NCBI RefSeq assembly: GCF_023716665.1
Contig: NZ_CP071859.1
Span: 1,550,001-1,614,000, forward strand
Direction: 5' to 3'
DNA: 64,000 nucleotides
Origin: Vibrio sp. SCSIO 43135
GTDB taxonomy: Bacteria > Pseudomonadota > Gammaproteobacteria > Enterobacterales > Vibrionaceae
The notes below the pieces were generated by a model. It was not told the origin of the DNA. It saw only the letters and a program-made list of their open reading frames with translations, and made no database searches. A program made the position numbers and the translations under genes. This document shows positions 42,004 through 51,021 of this stretch, piece after piece (the stretch's first letter is position 1; every line of letters begins with the position of its first letter).

Positions 42004-43185
42004 CTAAGAATAAAATACGACTGAGGAGATCATTAAATTACCATGAGCGTTTTCCCCACCGATGAAACGGCCCTGCTCACCAAATGTGAAAGGACAGATA
42101 AAAGGGGTATCTCCTAATTCGTCTACAATCATCGATTGAACTCGGTGAATGTCTTCACCTAAATACAACATTGGGCCAGCACAGAATATACTGAGTGCAC
42201 CTGCAATCTGATCGCGTCTAAGTGAGTTCCTTTGCGCTTCTTTTAGTACGCGCGTTGCTCGCCCTACTAGCTTGTCTCGGTCCCCAGACATAAGTGTTAC
42301 TTGATCACCTTCCGAAATATCACTGAATAGCAATAGCCCCTGCTCTTCACTAAAGCTGATCGGGTGAGACAATTTATAGTAAGGCTGTTCGTATAACGAG
42401 CCTGCAATGCGCCCTAGTGGATACTTAGTTACTAGTTCGAATACAAAGTGCTTAGGTACTTCGACACCAGCATGGTCACATACCCATTCTCGGTAGATCT
42501 GCTGCGCAGGTATATGATCAATCTCTAACAGTTCTCGTTGATTTGCACGGGTGACTGTTCCCACGAACTCGGTTGGTGAATAGCCAGCACTGAACCCGGT
42601 TGATAACGAACTGGAGGGAAAGAACACTTGCAACGCCACACCTTGTACGGTGCTTAAATCCTCATTAAATATCGACCAGTGTCCCTTAATATGATTATCT
42701 GCAGAGCTTCCACCTATAATCGGGACTTGCGTATGAAATGTATCATCAATGCATGCAATGATTTCTTCTTCGAGTCCAGGGGTCGCATGTAATAAGACAA
42801 ACCCAGGTACTTCCCCTACTCGATCTGCTTTTTCAAGCGCTTTCTCTATCGCTAATTGCGTGGAGGTGGTGACATTGTCACAAGGTGCAATTGTAACGGT
42901 TGCTGTCCCATAAGAACTTACGCCGGAATCATAAATAGCCATAATTCCGATTACACAACCAAAGTGAACCCCTTTCTCAGTCATAACCCCTTTGCACGTT
43001 GATGCCCCCATAATAGGAACTCCTGGGAAATTATGACTTAATAGACTTCTTAACTTGTTTGCCGAATGATCCTGGGTGTAATAACACACTAGCGTCGTAA
43101 GGTGTTCGCGGTCTATTTCTGAAGCTAGTTCAGCAACTGCGTCAGGTTCATTGAGGGCTACGGAAATGTGGGTACTAAAGTGCAT
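42004..43185 (-). CDS. nosP: FIST-domain sensor NosP (haem nitric-oxide sensor)
   Basis: A 393-aa soluble protein with FIST-N (about residues 25-205) and FIST-C (about 215-370) domains; typical segments are VPIMGASTCKGVMTEKG, PIIGGSSADNHIKGHWSIF and the FIST-C glycine-rich region CPFTFGEQGRFIGG. Members encoded next to hybrid kinases (NosP) bind haem and sense NO, changing kinase activity. Haem ligation cannot be proved from the sequence, but the gene pair and neighbourhood fit. A perfect matS site lies inside the coding sequence. Confidence 0.82.
   Translation of the reverse strand: MHFSTHISVALNEPDAVAELASEIDREHLTTLVCYYTQDHSANKLRSLLSHNFPGVPIMGASTCKGVMTEKGVHFGCVIGIMAIYDSGVSSYGTATVTIAPCDNVTTSTQLAIEKALEKADRVGEVPGFVLLHATPGLEEEIIACIDDTFHTQVPIIGGSSADNHIKGHWSIFNEDLSTVQGVALQVFFPSSSLSTGFSAGYSPTEFVGTVTRANQRELLEIDHIPAQQIYREWVCDHAGVEVPKHFVFELVTKYPLGRIAGSLYEQPYYKLSHPISFSEEQGLLLFSDISEGDQVTLMSGDRDKLVGRATRVLKEAQRNSLRRDQIAGALSIFCAGPMLYLGEDIHRVQSMIVDELGDTPFICPFTFGEQGRFIGGENAHGNLMISSVVFYS
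42869..42881. promoter_or_regulatory. matS: matS site (perfect consensus) inside nosP
   Basis: GTGACATTGTCAC matches GTGACRNYGTCAC throughout and is identical to the site after pyrD, 14 kb away. It is kept within codons of the nosP coding sequence. Confidence 0.9.
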
Positions 43186-43278
43186 TAAAGATCACGTCGA
43201 TTACTCGTACTGGTTCATAGTTTAGAAATCTATCACTTATAGTTTGTTAGCGCGAAATTTTCTTGTAAATACATTCAA

Positions 43279-43641
43279 TTAAAACCTTATTTTGACATTG
43301 ACTGCTTTGTTATCACCCAACTCAATTTGTAAAGGTAACTCCTTTAGAGCTTCTGGATAAGAAAACCTAACAACACGGTCATTTTTCTCAGTTTTCACTC
43401 TGGCATTTGAACTATTTACGCGCCATTCAGGCGGAAAATTATTGATTGATAATGTGCCACTTTCCAGACGTGCCACAATCTGATTTTCGTTTACATAAAA
43501 AATACATTCCTCTTTAAGAGAACATGTAACGATTTGTTCCTCTTGAAATGTAAAAGTTTTCCAAAAAAATGCCCCGACAAGGATCGATAACATGATGATT
43601 ATTTGAACAAATCGTCCAGTTGTCAGCCGTTCTGCAGCCAT
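43279..43641 (-). CDS. Unknown small membrane-anchored protein next to the cbb3 locus
   Basis: A 120-aa protein with one N-terminal transmembrane helix (FVQIIIMLSILVGAFFW) and a beta-rich periplasmic part with two cysteines (VTCSLKEECIFYV). I do not recognise the family. The ATG (MAAERLTTGRF) with GGAG upstream is preferred to a TTG eight codons earlier. It is divergent from ccoN. The beta-sandwich-like part and paired cysteines recall FixH/CcoH-type or copper-chaperone-like domains, but this is only a resemblance. Confidence 0.65.
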   Translation of the reverse strand: MAAERLTTGRFVQIIIMLSILVGAFFWKTFTFQEEQIVTCSLKEECIFYVNENQIVARLESGTLSINNFPPEWRVNSSNARVKTEKNDRVVRFSYPEALKELPLQIELGDNKAVNVKIRF

Positions 43642-43872
43642 GTGTTCAGTTTCTCCGTGTAACAAAGTTCAAAGTTTTGAAATAAAAGGCCAAAACCAGA
43701 TGGAGTGTAAGGTTACTACTCTGTCATTGAAATGTTAATTCAAGTATAGTTGTCGGCTGAAAATGCCACTTTTATTTAAAATCGAAATGGAAATCGAATT
43801 TTCTGTAAAGATTTCAATTTTCAAGGGATTTGGGTGGCATTACGACATTTGTCGTGTTGGAAGTAAAGTGTA

Positions 43873-43885
43873 GTTAATTAAAAAT
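43873..43885 (+). promoter_or_regulatory. ArcA-like site before ccoN
   Basis: GTTAATTAAAAAT resembles the ArcA core GTTAATTAAATGTT. It lies 14 bp before the ccoN start, a place suited to repression. No FNR box (TTGATN4ATCAA) is found in this promoter region. Confidence 0.3.
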
Positions 43886-43898
43886 TGGAAGCATGCAA

Positions 43899-45326
43899 AT
43901 GAGCCAAGAAAAGCAGCTTGAACAAAACTACAACTATACGGTCGTTCGTCAGTTTACCCTCGTTACTATTTTGTGGGGAATTGTCGGTATGGCTGTTGGT
44001 GTTTTGATTGCCGCTCAATTAGTTTGGCCACAGCTAAACTTTGATACGCCGTGGTTGACGTACAGTCGCTTACGTCCTCTGCATACTAATGCGGTTATTT
44101 TTGCGTTTGGTACAAGTGCACTATTTGCAACATCTTATTATGTTGTACAGCGCACCTGTCAAACACGTTTATTTGGTGGCCCTCTTGTCGCCTTCACCTT
44201 CTGGGGATGGCAAGCGATTATTTTAGCCGCTGCAATCACACTACCATTGGGTTACACCTCTGGTAAGGAATATGCAGAGCTAGAATGGCCGATCGATATC
44301 GCTATCGCTATAGTTTGGGTCGCTTACGCTGTGGTGTTCTTTGGAACACTTATCAAGCGAAAAACCTCTCACATTTACGTAGCAAACTGGTTCTTCGGTG
44401 CCTTCATTATTACTGTTGCAGTTCTTCACATTGTAAATAGTATGGCTATCCCTGTTTCTTACGGGAAGTCTTACTCCATTTACTCAGGTGCAGTCGATGC
44501 AATGGTTCAATGGTGGTACGGTCACAACGCGGTAGGTTTCCTACTGACAGCTGGTTTCCTAGGTATGATGTACTACTTTGTACCTAAACAAGCAGAACGT
44601 CCGGTATACTCTTACCGTCTATCTATTGTCCACTTCTGGGCTTTAGTTTCTCTATATATTTGGGCTGGCCCTCACCACTTGCATTACACAGCGTTACCAG
44701 ACTGGACTCAGTCTTTAGGTATGGTGATGTCTTTGGTTCTATTCGCTCCATCTTGGGGTGGTATGATCAACGGTATCATGACACTGTCTGGTGCTTGGCA
44801 TAAGCTTCGCTACGACCCTATTCTACGTTTCCTAATTGTTTCTCTTTCTTTCTACGGCATGTCTACTTTTGAAGGCCCTATGATGTCGATTAAGACAGTG
44901 AACGCTCTATCTCACTACACAGACTGGACTATTGGTCACGTTCACTCTGGTGCGTTAGGTTGGGTTGCAATGGTATCTATCGGTTCGGTTTACCACTTAG
45001 TTCCACGTTTGTTCGGTCAAGAGCGTATGTACTCTGTTGGCCTAATCAACACGCACTTCTGGTTGGCAACGATTGGTACGGTTCTTTACATCGTAGCAAT
45101 GTGGATTTCTGGTGTTATGCAAGGCCTAATGTGGCGTGCAGTTAACTCTGACGGCACACTAACGTACAGCTTTGTTGAATCTGTGCAAGCGTCTTACCCA
45201 TTCTACTTTGTACGTTTCCTAGGTGGTTTCATCTTCCTAGCAGGTATGTTCCTAATGGCATACAACACGTACAAAACTGTTACAGCGCCAAAAGATAGCC
45301 TTAAAGCTATCCAGCAGCCAGCTTAA
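43899..45326 (+). CDS. ccoN: cbb3-type cytochrome c oxidase catalytic subunit CcoN
   Basis: Haem b/b3-copper subunit of the high-affinity terminal oxidase, with about 12 transmembrane helices. Histidine ligands are visible in [46 protein letters not shown] and [13 protein letters not shown]. The 475-aa length is normal. I chose the second ATG ([11 protein letters not shown]), which has GGAAG at the right distance; the first ATG is too close to it. First gene of ccoNOQP. Confidence 0.97.
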   Translation: MSQEKQLEQNYNYTVVRQFTLVTILWGIVGMAVGVLIAAQLVWPQLNFDTPWLTYSRLRPLHTNAVIFAFGTSALFATSYYVVQRTCQTRLFGGPLVAFTFWGWQAIILAAAITLPLGYTSGKEYAELEWPIDIAIAIVWVAYAVVFFGTLIKRKTSHIYVANWFFGAFIITVAVLHIVNSMAIPVSYGKSYSIYSGAVDAMVQWWYGHNAVGFLLTAGFLGMMYYFVPKQAERPVYSYRLSIVHFWALVSLYIWAGPHHLHYTALPDWTQSLGMVMSLVLFAPSWGGMINGIMTLSGAWHKLRYDPILRFLIVSLSFYGMSTFEGPMMSIKTVNALSHYTDWTIGHVHSGALGWVAMVSIGSVYHLVPRLFGQERMYSVGLINTHFWLATIGTVLYIVAMWISGVMQGLMWRAVNSDGTLTYSFVESVQASYPFYFVRFLGGFIFLAGMFLMAYNTYKTVTAPKDSLKAIQQPA

Positions 45327-45338
45327 GGAGATTTAAGA

Positions 45339-45959
45339 ATGAGTTCTAATTCGAATAATCGCCATGAAATCGTTGAACGTAACGTTGGTCTGCTAGCAAT
45401 TCTGATCGTATTTGCAATCAGCTTAGGCGCACTTGTAGAAATCACACCACTGATTTTCCAAAAACAAACGACTGAGCCTGTAGAGAACCTACGTGCTTAC
45501 ACAGCGTTAGAAATGGAAGGTCGTGATGTTTACATCCGTGAAGGTTGTAACGTTTGTCACAGCCAAATGATTCGCCCTTTCCGTTCGGAAACTGAACGTT
45601 ACGGTCACTACTCTGTTGCAGGTGAGCACGTTTGGGAACACCCATTCCTATGGGGTTCTAAGCGTACAGGTCCAGATTTAGCACGTGTTGGCGGGCGTTA
45701 CTCAGATGAGTGGCACCGTGTTCACCTACTAGATCCACGTGAACTAGTACCTGAATCAAACATGCCAGCGTTCCCTTGGCTGGAAGAAAACGTATTGGAT
45801 GGCAAATTGACTCAGAAGAAACTTGAGATCTTCCGCAATCAATTTGGTGTTCCATATACAGATGAACAAATCGCTAATGCGTCTAAAGATGTAGAAGGTA
45901 AAACCGAGATGGATGCCATCATCGCTTACCTTCAATCTCTTGGTCACGCAATGAAGTAA
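45339..45959 (+). CDS. ccoO: cbb3 oxidase subunit CcoO (monohaem cytochrome c)
   Basis: A 206-aa membrane-anchored cytochrome c. One N-terminal helix ([18 protein letters not shown]) precedes a single haem c site, [12 protein letters not shown], with the methionine ligand expected in [10 protein letters not shown]. It passes electrons from CcoP to CcoN. SD AAGGAGA; 12 bp after ccoN. Confidence 0.97.
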   Translation: MSSNSNNRHEIVERNVGLLAILIVFAISLGALVEITPLIFQKQTTEPVENLRAYTALEMEGRDVYIREGCNVCHSQMIRPFRSETERYGHYSVAGEHVWEHPFLWGSKRTGPDLARVGGRYSDEWHRVHLLDPRELVPESNMPAFPWLEENVLDGKLTQKKLEIFRNQFGVPYTDEQIANASKDVEGKTEMDAIIAYLQSLGHAMK

Positions 45960-45969
45960 GGGGATGGTT

Positions 45970-46143
45970 ATGGATATAGGTACTATTCACAGTATTTGGA
46001 CCATCGTGTTGTTCGTTAGCTTTATCGGTGTTGTTTGGTGGGCATATGGCAAGAGCCGTAAGTCGCGCTTCGACGAGGCCGCTAATCTAGTCTTTGCTGA
46101 CGAAGAACAAGCACCCTCAAAAGAAAAAGGAGTGACTAAGTAA
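45970..46143 (+). CDS. ccoQ: cbb3 oxidase small subunit CcoQ
   Basis: A 57-aa single-helix protein: MDIGTIHSIWTIVLFVSFIG, then VVWWAYGKSRKSRFDEAANL and an acidic/lysine tail. The pattern WWAYxxxRKxxFDEAANLxF is typical of CcoQ, which stabilises the CcoP contact. The second ATG is preferred because AAGGGG lies six bases upstream of it. Its TAA overlaps the ccoP ATG (TAATG), so the two are translationally coupled. Confidence 0.93.
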   Translation: MDIGTIHSIWTIVLFVSFIGVVWWAYGKSRKSRFDEAANLVFADEEQAPSKEKGVTK

Positions 46144-47123
46144 TGACTACTTTTTGGAGTCTTTGGATCATCGTAATCACCGTTGGTACATTACTTGGCT
46201 GTGCAGCAATTCTCCTTTGGTGTCTGAAAGATAAAACAGGCGTTGAAGAAGGTGCAGACATGGGCCATGAGTACGATGGTATTCGTGAGCTAAACAACCC
46301 ACTACCTAAATGGTGGACGTATCTTTTCGTAAGTACATTTGTATTTGCCGCTATTTACCTAACGCTCTACCCTGGGCTAGGTAACTATAAAGGTCTATTG
46401 GGCTGGCAAAGTTCAGATCAGACTGTTCGTTCTTTAGAAGAGTCAAAAGCATCTATTGCTCGAGCTCAAGAGAACAAACAGCTGGTTCAGTATGCAAAAG
46501 AGCTAGACGATGCCGACACGTACTTTGGTGAAGCATTTAAGAAGCTTGCGTACCAAGAAGATGGCGAAACACTTCGTTCTCTTCCTGAAATCGCAGAAGA
46601 TTCTGAAGCAGTAAAAGTAGGCCAGCGCCTATTTTTGCAGAACTGTTCTCAGTGTCACGGTTCTGATGCTCGTGGTCAGAAAGGTTTCCCTAACCTGACT
46701 GATGACGCATGGTTATATGGTGGAGAGCCAGAAGCTATCATTACCACTGTAATGCAGGGTCGAATTGGTCAAATGCCTGCGTGGAAAGATGCGCTTGGTG
46801 AGCAAGGCGTAAAGGAAGTGGTAAGCTACACGCTTAGCCTTTCAGGCCGCTCAGTGAACGCGCGTGAAGCAGAAGCAGGTAAAGCTCGCTTCGTCGTATG
46901 TGCTGCGTGTCACGGTACAGATGGTAAGGGTAACCCTGCAGTTGGTGCTCCTGACCTAACAGACCAAGACTGGTTATTTGGCGGTTCTCGTGCAGAAGTA
47001 ACAGAAACAGTAATGAACGGTCGTTCTGGTGTAATGCCGGCATGGAAGGACATCCTAGGTGAGGATAAAGTTCAACTCGTCTCTGCCTATGTCTGGAGCC
47101 TCAGTAACTCAGATAAAGAGTAA
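46143..47123 (+). CDS. ccoP: cbb3 oxidase dihaem cytochrome c subunit CcoP
   Basis: A 326-aa membrane protein with two N-terminal helices (the second after LNNPLPKWW, a CcoP hallmark) and two haem c sites: CSQCHGSDARGQKGFPNL and CAACHGTDGKGNPAVGAP. It takes electrons from soluble cytochrome c. A terminator follows the stop codon, separating it from the assembly genes. Confidence 0.97.
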   Translation: MTTFWSLWIIVITVGTLLGCAAILLWCLKDKTGVEEGADMGHEYDGIRELNNPLPKWWTYLFVSTFVFAAIYLTLYPGLGNYKGLLGWQSSDQTVRSLEESKASIARAQENKQLVQYAKELDDADTYFGEAFKKLAYQEDGETLRSLPEIAEDSEAVKVGQRLFLQNCSQCHGSDARGQKGFPNLTDDAWLYGGEPEAIITTVMQGRIGQMPAWKDALGEQGVKEVVSYTLSLSGRSVNAREAEAGKARFVVCAACHGTDGKGNPAVGAPDLTDQDWLFGGSRAEVTETVMNGRSGVMPAWKDILGEDKVQLVSAYVWSLSNSDKE

Positions 47124-47130
47124 CATAACA

Positions 47131-47160
47131 ATAACAGCCCCTTTTTAAGGGGCTGTCTTT
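47131..47160 (+). terminator. Terminator of ccoNOQP
   Basis: ACAGCCCC (47134-47141) pairs with GGGGCTGT (47149-47156); CTTTCTTTT follows. Confidence 0.82.
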
Positions 47161-47232
47161 CTTTTACAGTTAAAGCCTTAAGTATTTGTAAAACATTAGT
47201 TTTATTTCATTGTATATATTGAGAATAATAAT

Positions 47233-47712
47233 ATGGAACAGCCTTGGTATAAGCAGTTTTGGCCCTGGTTTTTGCTCTTCCTAACCGTTGGTGTTTCGAT
47301 GCTAACGTTGGTTCGAGTCGCGATACTTACTAACCATTCAGTTCACCTCGTTACTGAAGATTACTACAAGAAAGGTAAAGGTATTAATGTCGACATCTCA
47401 AGAGTCAACGTTACGAAAGAGCTAGGTCTTGAAGCAGAAGTCCGTTCGGACGGTAACTCAGTTGTAATTCAGTTTGATAAAGGCGAATTAGAGCACTACC
47501 CAGCGATCACCGCTATGTTTGCGCATCGTACCCTTCCAGATCATGATTTCACTAAGCTTGTTACGTCAGATGCGCGTGGTCAATATCGAATTACCCTCGA
47601 TAACGAACTTCAGGGGCCATGGTTTATTGAGCTTACCCCACACGATGAACAGTGGTTAATTCAAGGCCGTGTTGAGTTTCCAACGCAGTCAGCCGTGCAA
47701 CTATCAAACTAA
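47233..47712 (+). CDS. ccoH: FixH/CcoH family cbb3 assembly protein
   Basis: A 159-aa protein with one N-terminal membrane helix (FWPWFLLFLTVGVSMLTLVRVAIL) and a periplasmic beta domain, matching FixH/CcoH, needed for cbb3 assembly. The conserved stretch VTEDYYKKGKGINVDISR is typical. SD is weak (GAGAATAAT). It is 9 bp before ccoI, so ccoH-ccoI-ccoS-SafE form one operon. Confidence 0.92.
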   Translation: MEQPWYKQFWPWFLLFLTVGVSMLTLVRVAILTNHSVHLVTEDYYKKGKGINVDISRVNVTKELGLEAEVRSDGNSVVIQFDKGELEHYPAITAMFAHRTLPDHDFTKLVTSDARGQYRITLDNELQGPWFIELTPHDEQWLIQGRVEFPTQSAVQLSN

Positions 47713-47721
47713 GAAACGTCT

Positions 47722-50094
47722 ATGTGTAAATCGTGTTATCACTGCGGTGAAGAAGTACCAGTCAACACGGACTACAATGTTGAAATCCTGGGTGAGCTAA
47801 GGGACATGTGTTGCCCAGGGTGCGAAACGGTCGCACAAACAATCGTAGAAAGTGGATTAGTCTCTTATTATCAATACCGCACGGCACCAGCAGAGAAAGC
47901 TGATTTAGTGCCTGAGCAACTTCAAGCTCTAATTCATTACGACAACGAGGAAGTCCAATCCGAATTTGTCCGCAATCAAGATGACCAAGTAGAAGTTACG
48001 CTTTCTTTAGAAGGTGTATCTTGTGCCGCATGCGCATGGTTGATAGAAAAACAAGTCGCCAGTAAGCCTGGCGTTTTGTCGATTCGCGTTAATACCACAA
48101 CTAACCGAGCCATTCTGGCTTGGGATAAGAACAAAACACGCTTAAGTGAACTTCTCTCCGTTATCCACCGACTAGGATATAAAGCCGCTCCTTTTGAAGC
48201 TGACAAACAAGAAGCTGCCTATCACTACTCTATGAAGCAATACCTATATCGACTCGGTATTGCAGGCCTTGCGACTATGCAGGTCATGATGCTAGCAGTG
48301 GCTCTATATTTGGAAGTATTTGGTGACTTAGAACCTGAGTTTAAAAACTACTTTCGCTGGGTCAGCTTAATATTTGCTACGCCAGTAATGCTCTACTCTG
48401 CCCTCCCTTTCTACATCAATGCTTGGCGAAGTCTTCGAAGCCGAACGCTAGGAATGGATGTGCCCGTGTCTCTCGCAATGATATTCGCTTACTTTGCAAG
48501 CTTAGTTGCAACGGTTACTGAACAAGGCGAAGTATTCTTTGAATCCATTTCGATGTTTGCCTTTTTCTTGCTCGTTGGCCGCTTCTTGGAAATGCGTGCG
48601 AGAAGAAAAGCCGCCGCAGCGAGTGGCAACCTACTTAAATTGGTGCCTGCGATTGCAAATACCCTTGATGGCGAACAGATCGCGGTACGTTCTCTTAAAG
48701 TCGGAGATAGAATTCGAGTCTTGCCAGGCGAACACATTCCTGCTGATGGCAAAATTATCAGTGGCCGTGTTCACATCGATGAATCCATGCTGACTGGTGA
48801 GTCAGTGCCTGTTGTTAAACGGATTGGCGATGCCGTCTTTGCCGGGACCCTTAACGGTGAAGAGTCCTTTGAACTCGAAGTGAGCTCAACTAAAGCAGAT
48901 TCGATGATATCAAATATCGTTAGGCTTCAAGATGAAGCTCAAATGTCCAAACCTAAGATCGCTGAGATTGCAGATGTCGTTGCCCGTTATTTCGTGGCAG
49001 TCATTCTCGTGATCGCGGCATTTACGTGGTATTTCTGGCATGAGACTAGGCCAGATGACGCTTTCTGGATCATGCTGTCTGTGCTAGTCGCTACTTGTCC
49101 TTGTGCCCTGTCATTAGCCACGCCAACTGCACTAACTTGCGCCACGTCACGAATGGGCAATTTCGGAATCCTGCTGCGTAAGGGGCATGTCTTTGAAACT
49201 CTTTGTAAGGTTAATCACCTTATTGTTGATAAAACCGGCACACTGACCCATGGCGATATCGAAATTTCGAACGTTGATACATTTGCAGACTTGGATGAGA
49301 AACAATGTTTAAAGCTCGCTGCAGCTCTTGAAGCTCATGCAAACCACCCAATAGCTCGTGCGTTCCGTGAGTACGATGATAAGTCGACACAATTGGAGAA
49401 TGTACAAAATATCATTGGTTCTGGCCTGCAAGGCGAGTATCAAAATAAGTTGGTTAAGATTGGTAACGCTGCTTTTGCGCTCACCTCTCCAGTAAGCCCA
49501 GAAGCGAATAGTGTTTACCTATCTATTGACGGTGTTCACACTGCTACTTTTGTGTATCGAGACCCAATCCGCTCAGAAAGTGAGAACTTCATTAATCAGT
49601 TCAAAGACGCAGGGATCAAAATATCGTTACTAACTGGTGACTCTGAACGCAATGCAAACTACGTCGCCGAAAGTATTGGTATCGACAATGTCATTGCCAA
49701 TGCAAAGCCTAATGATAAGTTGGCTTACCTAAAATCACTCGACAGCAAAGAAGTCACCATGATGATTGGCGATGGTATCAATGATGCACCTACGCTAGCT
49801 GGCGCACACCTGTCGGTAGCAATGGGTGGCGGTACTGATGTGGCTAAAGCTTCTGCTGACATGGTTTTGCTTGGCGATAGGCTTGATCGTATTCTGCAGG
49901 CGAGAGAACTGGCGTTAAAGACACGAAAAATTATCCGTGAGAACTTGGCTTGGTCTTTAGGATATAACCTGTTGATCTTACCGCTAGCGGTTGCGGGTTT
50001 TGTTGCTCCTTATTTTGCGGTTGTAGGTATGTCTGCAAGCTCAATTATTGTAGTATCTAACTCTCTTCGCTTACTCAAAGAACAAGGAAAATAA
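47722..50094 (+). CDS. ccoI: Copper-transporting P1B ATPase CcoI (FixI)
   Basis: A 790-aa P-type ATPase that exports Cu(I) for the cbb3 binuclear centre. The N-terminus has a cysteine-rich region (CKSCYHCGEE, then CCPGCETVAQ), a heavy-metal domain with SCAACAWLIEK, the transport site CPCALSLATPTALT, the phosphorylated aspartate in DKTGTLTHGDIE, the HP motif in HANHPIARAF and MIGDGINDAPTLA. The extra N-terminal CxxC pair marks the FixI/CopA2 type rather than detoxifying CopA. Confidence 0.95.
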   Translation: MCKSCYHCGEEVPVNTDYNVEILGELRDMCCPGCETVAQTIVESGLVSYYQYRTAPAEKADLVPEQLQALIHYDNEEVQSEFVRNQDDQVEVTLSLEGVSCAACAWLIEKQVASKPGVLSIRVNTTTNRAILAWDKNKTRLSELLSVIHRLGYKAAPFEADKQEAAYHYSMKQYLYRLGIAGLATMQVMMLAVALYLEVFGDLEPEFKNYFRWVSLIFATPVMLYSALPFYINAWRSLRSRTLGMDVPVSLAMIFAYFASLVATVTEQGEVFFESISMFAFFLLVGRFLEMRARRKAAAASGNLLKLVPAIANTLDGEQIAVRSLKVGDRIRVLPGEHIPADGKIISGRVHIDESMLTGESVPVVKRIGDAVFAGTLNGEESFELEVSSTKADSMISNIVRLQDEAQMSKPKIAEIADVVARYFVAVILVIAAFTWYFWHETRPDDAFWIMLSVLVATCPCALSLATPTALTCATSRMGNFGILLRKGHVFETLCKVNHLIVDKTGTLTHGDIEISNVDTFADLDEKQCLKLAAALEAHANHPIARAFREYDDKSTQLENVQNIIGSGLQGEYQNKLVKIGNAAFALTSPVSPEANSVYLSIDGVHTATFVYRDPIRSESENFINQFKDAGIKISLLTGDSERNANYVAESIGIDNVIANAKPNDKLAYLKSLDSKEVTMMIGDGINDAPTLAGAHLSVAMGGGTDVAKASADMVLLGDRLDRILQARELALKTRKIIRENLAWSLGYNLLILPLAVAGFVAPYFAVVGMSASSIIVVSNSLRLLKEQGK

Positions 50095-50259
50095 ATGGAA
50101 AGCCTGTACATCCTGATACCCATTGCAATTGTACTCGTCTGTGTAGCTGTTGCGATTTTCCTTTGGGCTGTGAAAAGTGAACAATTCGAGGATCTTGAGC
50201 GTCAAGGTCACAACATCTTGTTTGACGAAGACGACAAACAACCCGAGAACAAAAAGTAA
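50095..50259 (+). CDS. ccoS: cbb3 maturation protein CcoS
   Basis: A 54-aa protein with one N-terminal helix (LYILIPIAIVLVCVAVAIFL) and the CcoS signature WAVKSEQFEDLERQG followed by NILFDED. Needed for cofactor insertion into CcoN. It begins immediately after the ccoI stop codon and its TAA overlaps the next ATG (TAATG). Confidence 0.93.
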   Translation: MESLYILIPIAIVLVCVAVAIFLWAVKSEQFEDLERQGHNILFDEDDKQPENKK

Positions 50260-50933
50260 TGTCTGCAGATTGGCTAGCAGCATTTGGTATCGGATTAATT
50301 GGTGCTGGACATTGTGTCGGTATGTGTGGAGGGATAGCATCAATGCTATCCCTTGGCCATGCGAAGCCCAACAAATGGACACCTTTGTTCTATAACATTG
50401 GCCGATTAACAAGCTACATGATTGCAGGTTTAGTCGTCGGTAGCGCCGTATCAACTTTAGCCCAAGTCAGCCAGTTATCCCACTCCCTCGCTTGGCTCCG
50501 CCTCTTTTCGGCTTTGTTCATGATCGCACTAGCTCTGTACATTGGCCGTTGGTGGTTTGGATTACTGCATGTCGAAAAGCTAGGTAAATCGCTTTGGAAA
50601 TACCTTTCCCCTATCGGTGGTAAGTTCTTACCACTGCGTTCTCCGGCTCATGCCATTCCATTTGGTTTTATTTGGGGATGGCTTCCCTGTGGCTTGGTGT
50701 ACTCGACATTGACTTGGGCAGCCGTGTCCGGAAGCGCTTTTGGTGGAGCTATGGTCATGCTTTCTTTTGGACTAGGAACACTACCAGCAATGTTGTTTGT
50801 TGGTTATGGTGCGGAAAAGATCAAGTCACTCCAACAGTCAAAGTGGTTCCGTAATATTGGTGCACTTTGTATCCTTTTGTACGGTGTTTACACCGCATTC
50901 GATTCTTTGACCATACTATCAGTAAGTTTTTAA
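50259..50933 (+). CDS. SafE/UreH-like integral membrane protein of the cco operon
   Basis: A 224-aa polytopic protein (about six helices) of the TauE/SafE or UreH-like group that commonly follows ccoS. The first helix ends in GLIGAGHCVGMCGGIASML, whose histidine and two cysteines suggest copper or thiol chemistry; FGFIWGWLPCGLVYSTL is the second signature. A role in copper supply or in thiol transfer for cbb3 maturation is inferred from the context. Translationally coupled to ccoS. Confidence 0.85.
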   Translation: MSADWLAAFGIGLIGAGHCVGMCGGIASMLSLGHAKPNKWTPLFYNIGRLTSYMIAGLVVGSAVSTLAQVSQLSHSLAWLRLFSALFMIALALYIGRWWFGLLHVEKLGKSLWKYLSPIGGKFLPLRSPAHAIPFGFIWGWLPCGLVYSTLTWAAVSGSAFGGAMVMLSFGLGTLPAMLFVGYGAEKIKSLQQSKWFRNIGALCILLYGVYTAFDSLTILSVSF

Positions 50934-50991
50934 CTCGATGACTCTACATACTTTTTTTCACTACCCTTTAGGGCTAATGAGTGTTAAAATA

Positions 50992-51005
50992 TTGATGTAT
51001 ATCAA
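50992..51005. promoter_or_regulatory. FNR box upstream of fnr
   Basis: TTGATGTATATCAA is a perfect match to the FNR consensus TTGATN4ATCAA. It ends 16 bp before the fnr start codon, a position that indicates anaerobic self-repression as described for E. coli fnr. Confidence 0.85.
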
Positions 51006-51021
51006 ATAGTGAAAGGTTGTT

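Noticed and set aside
43690..43760. FNR box upstream of ccoN (TTGAAATGTTAATTCAA)
   Set aside because: The half-sites are seven bases apart rather than four and lack the TTGAT/ATCAA core, so it is not an FNR site.
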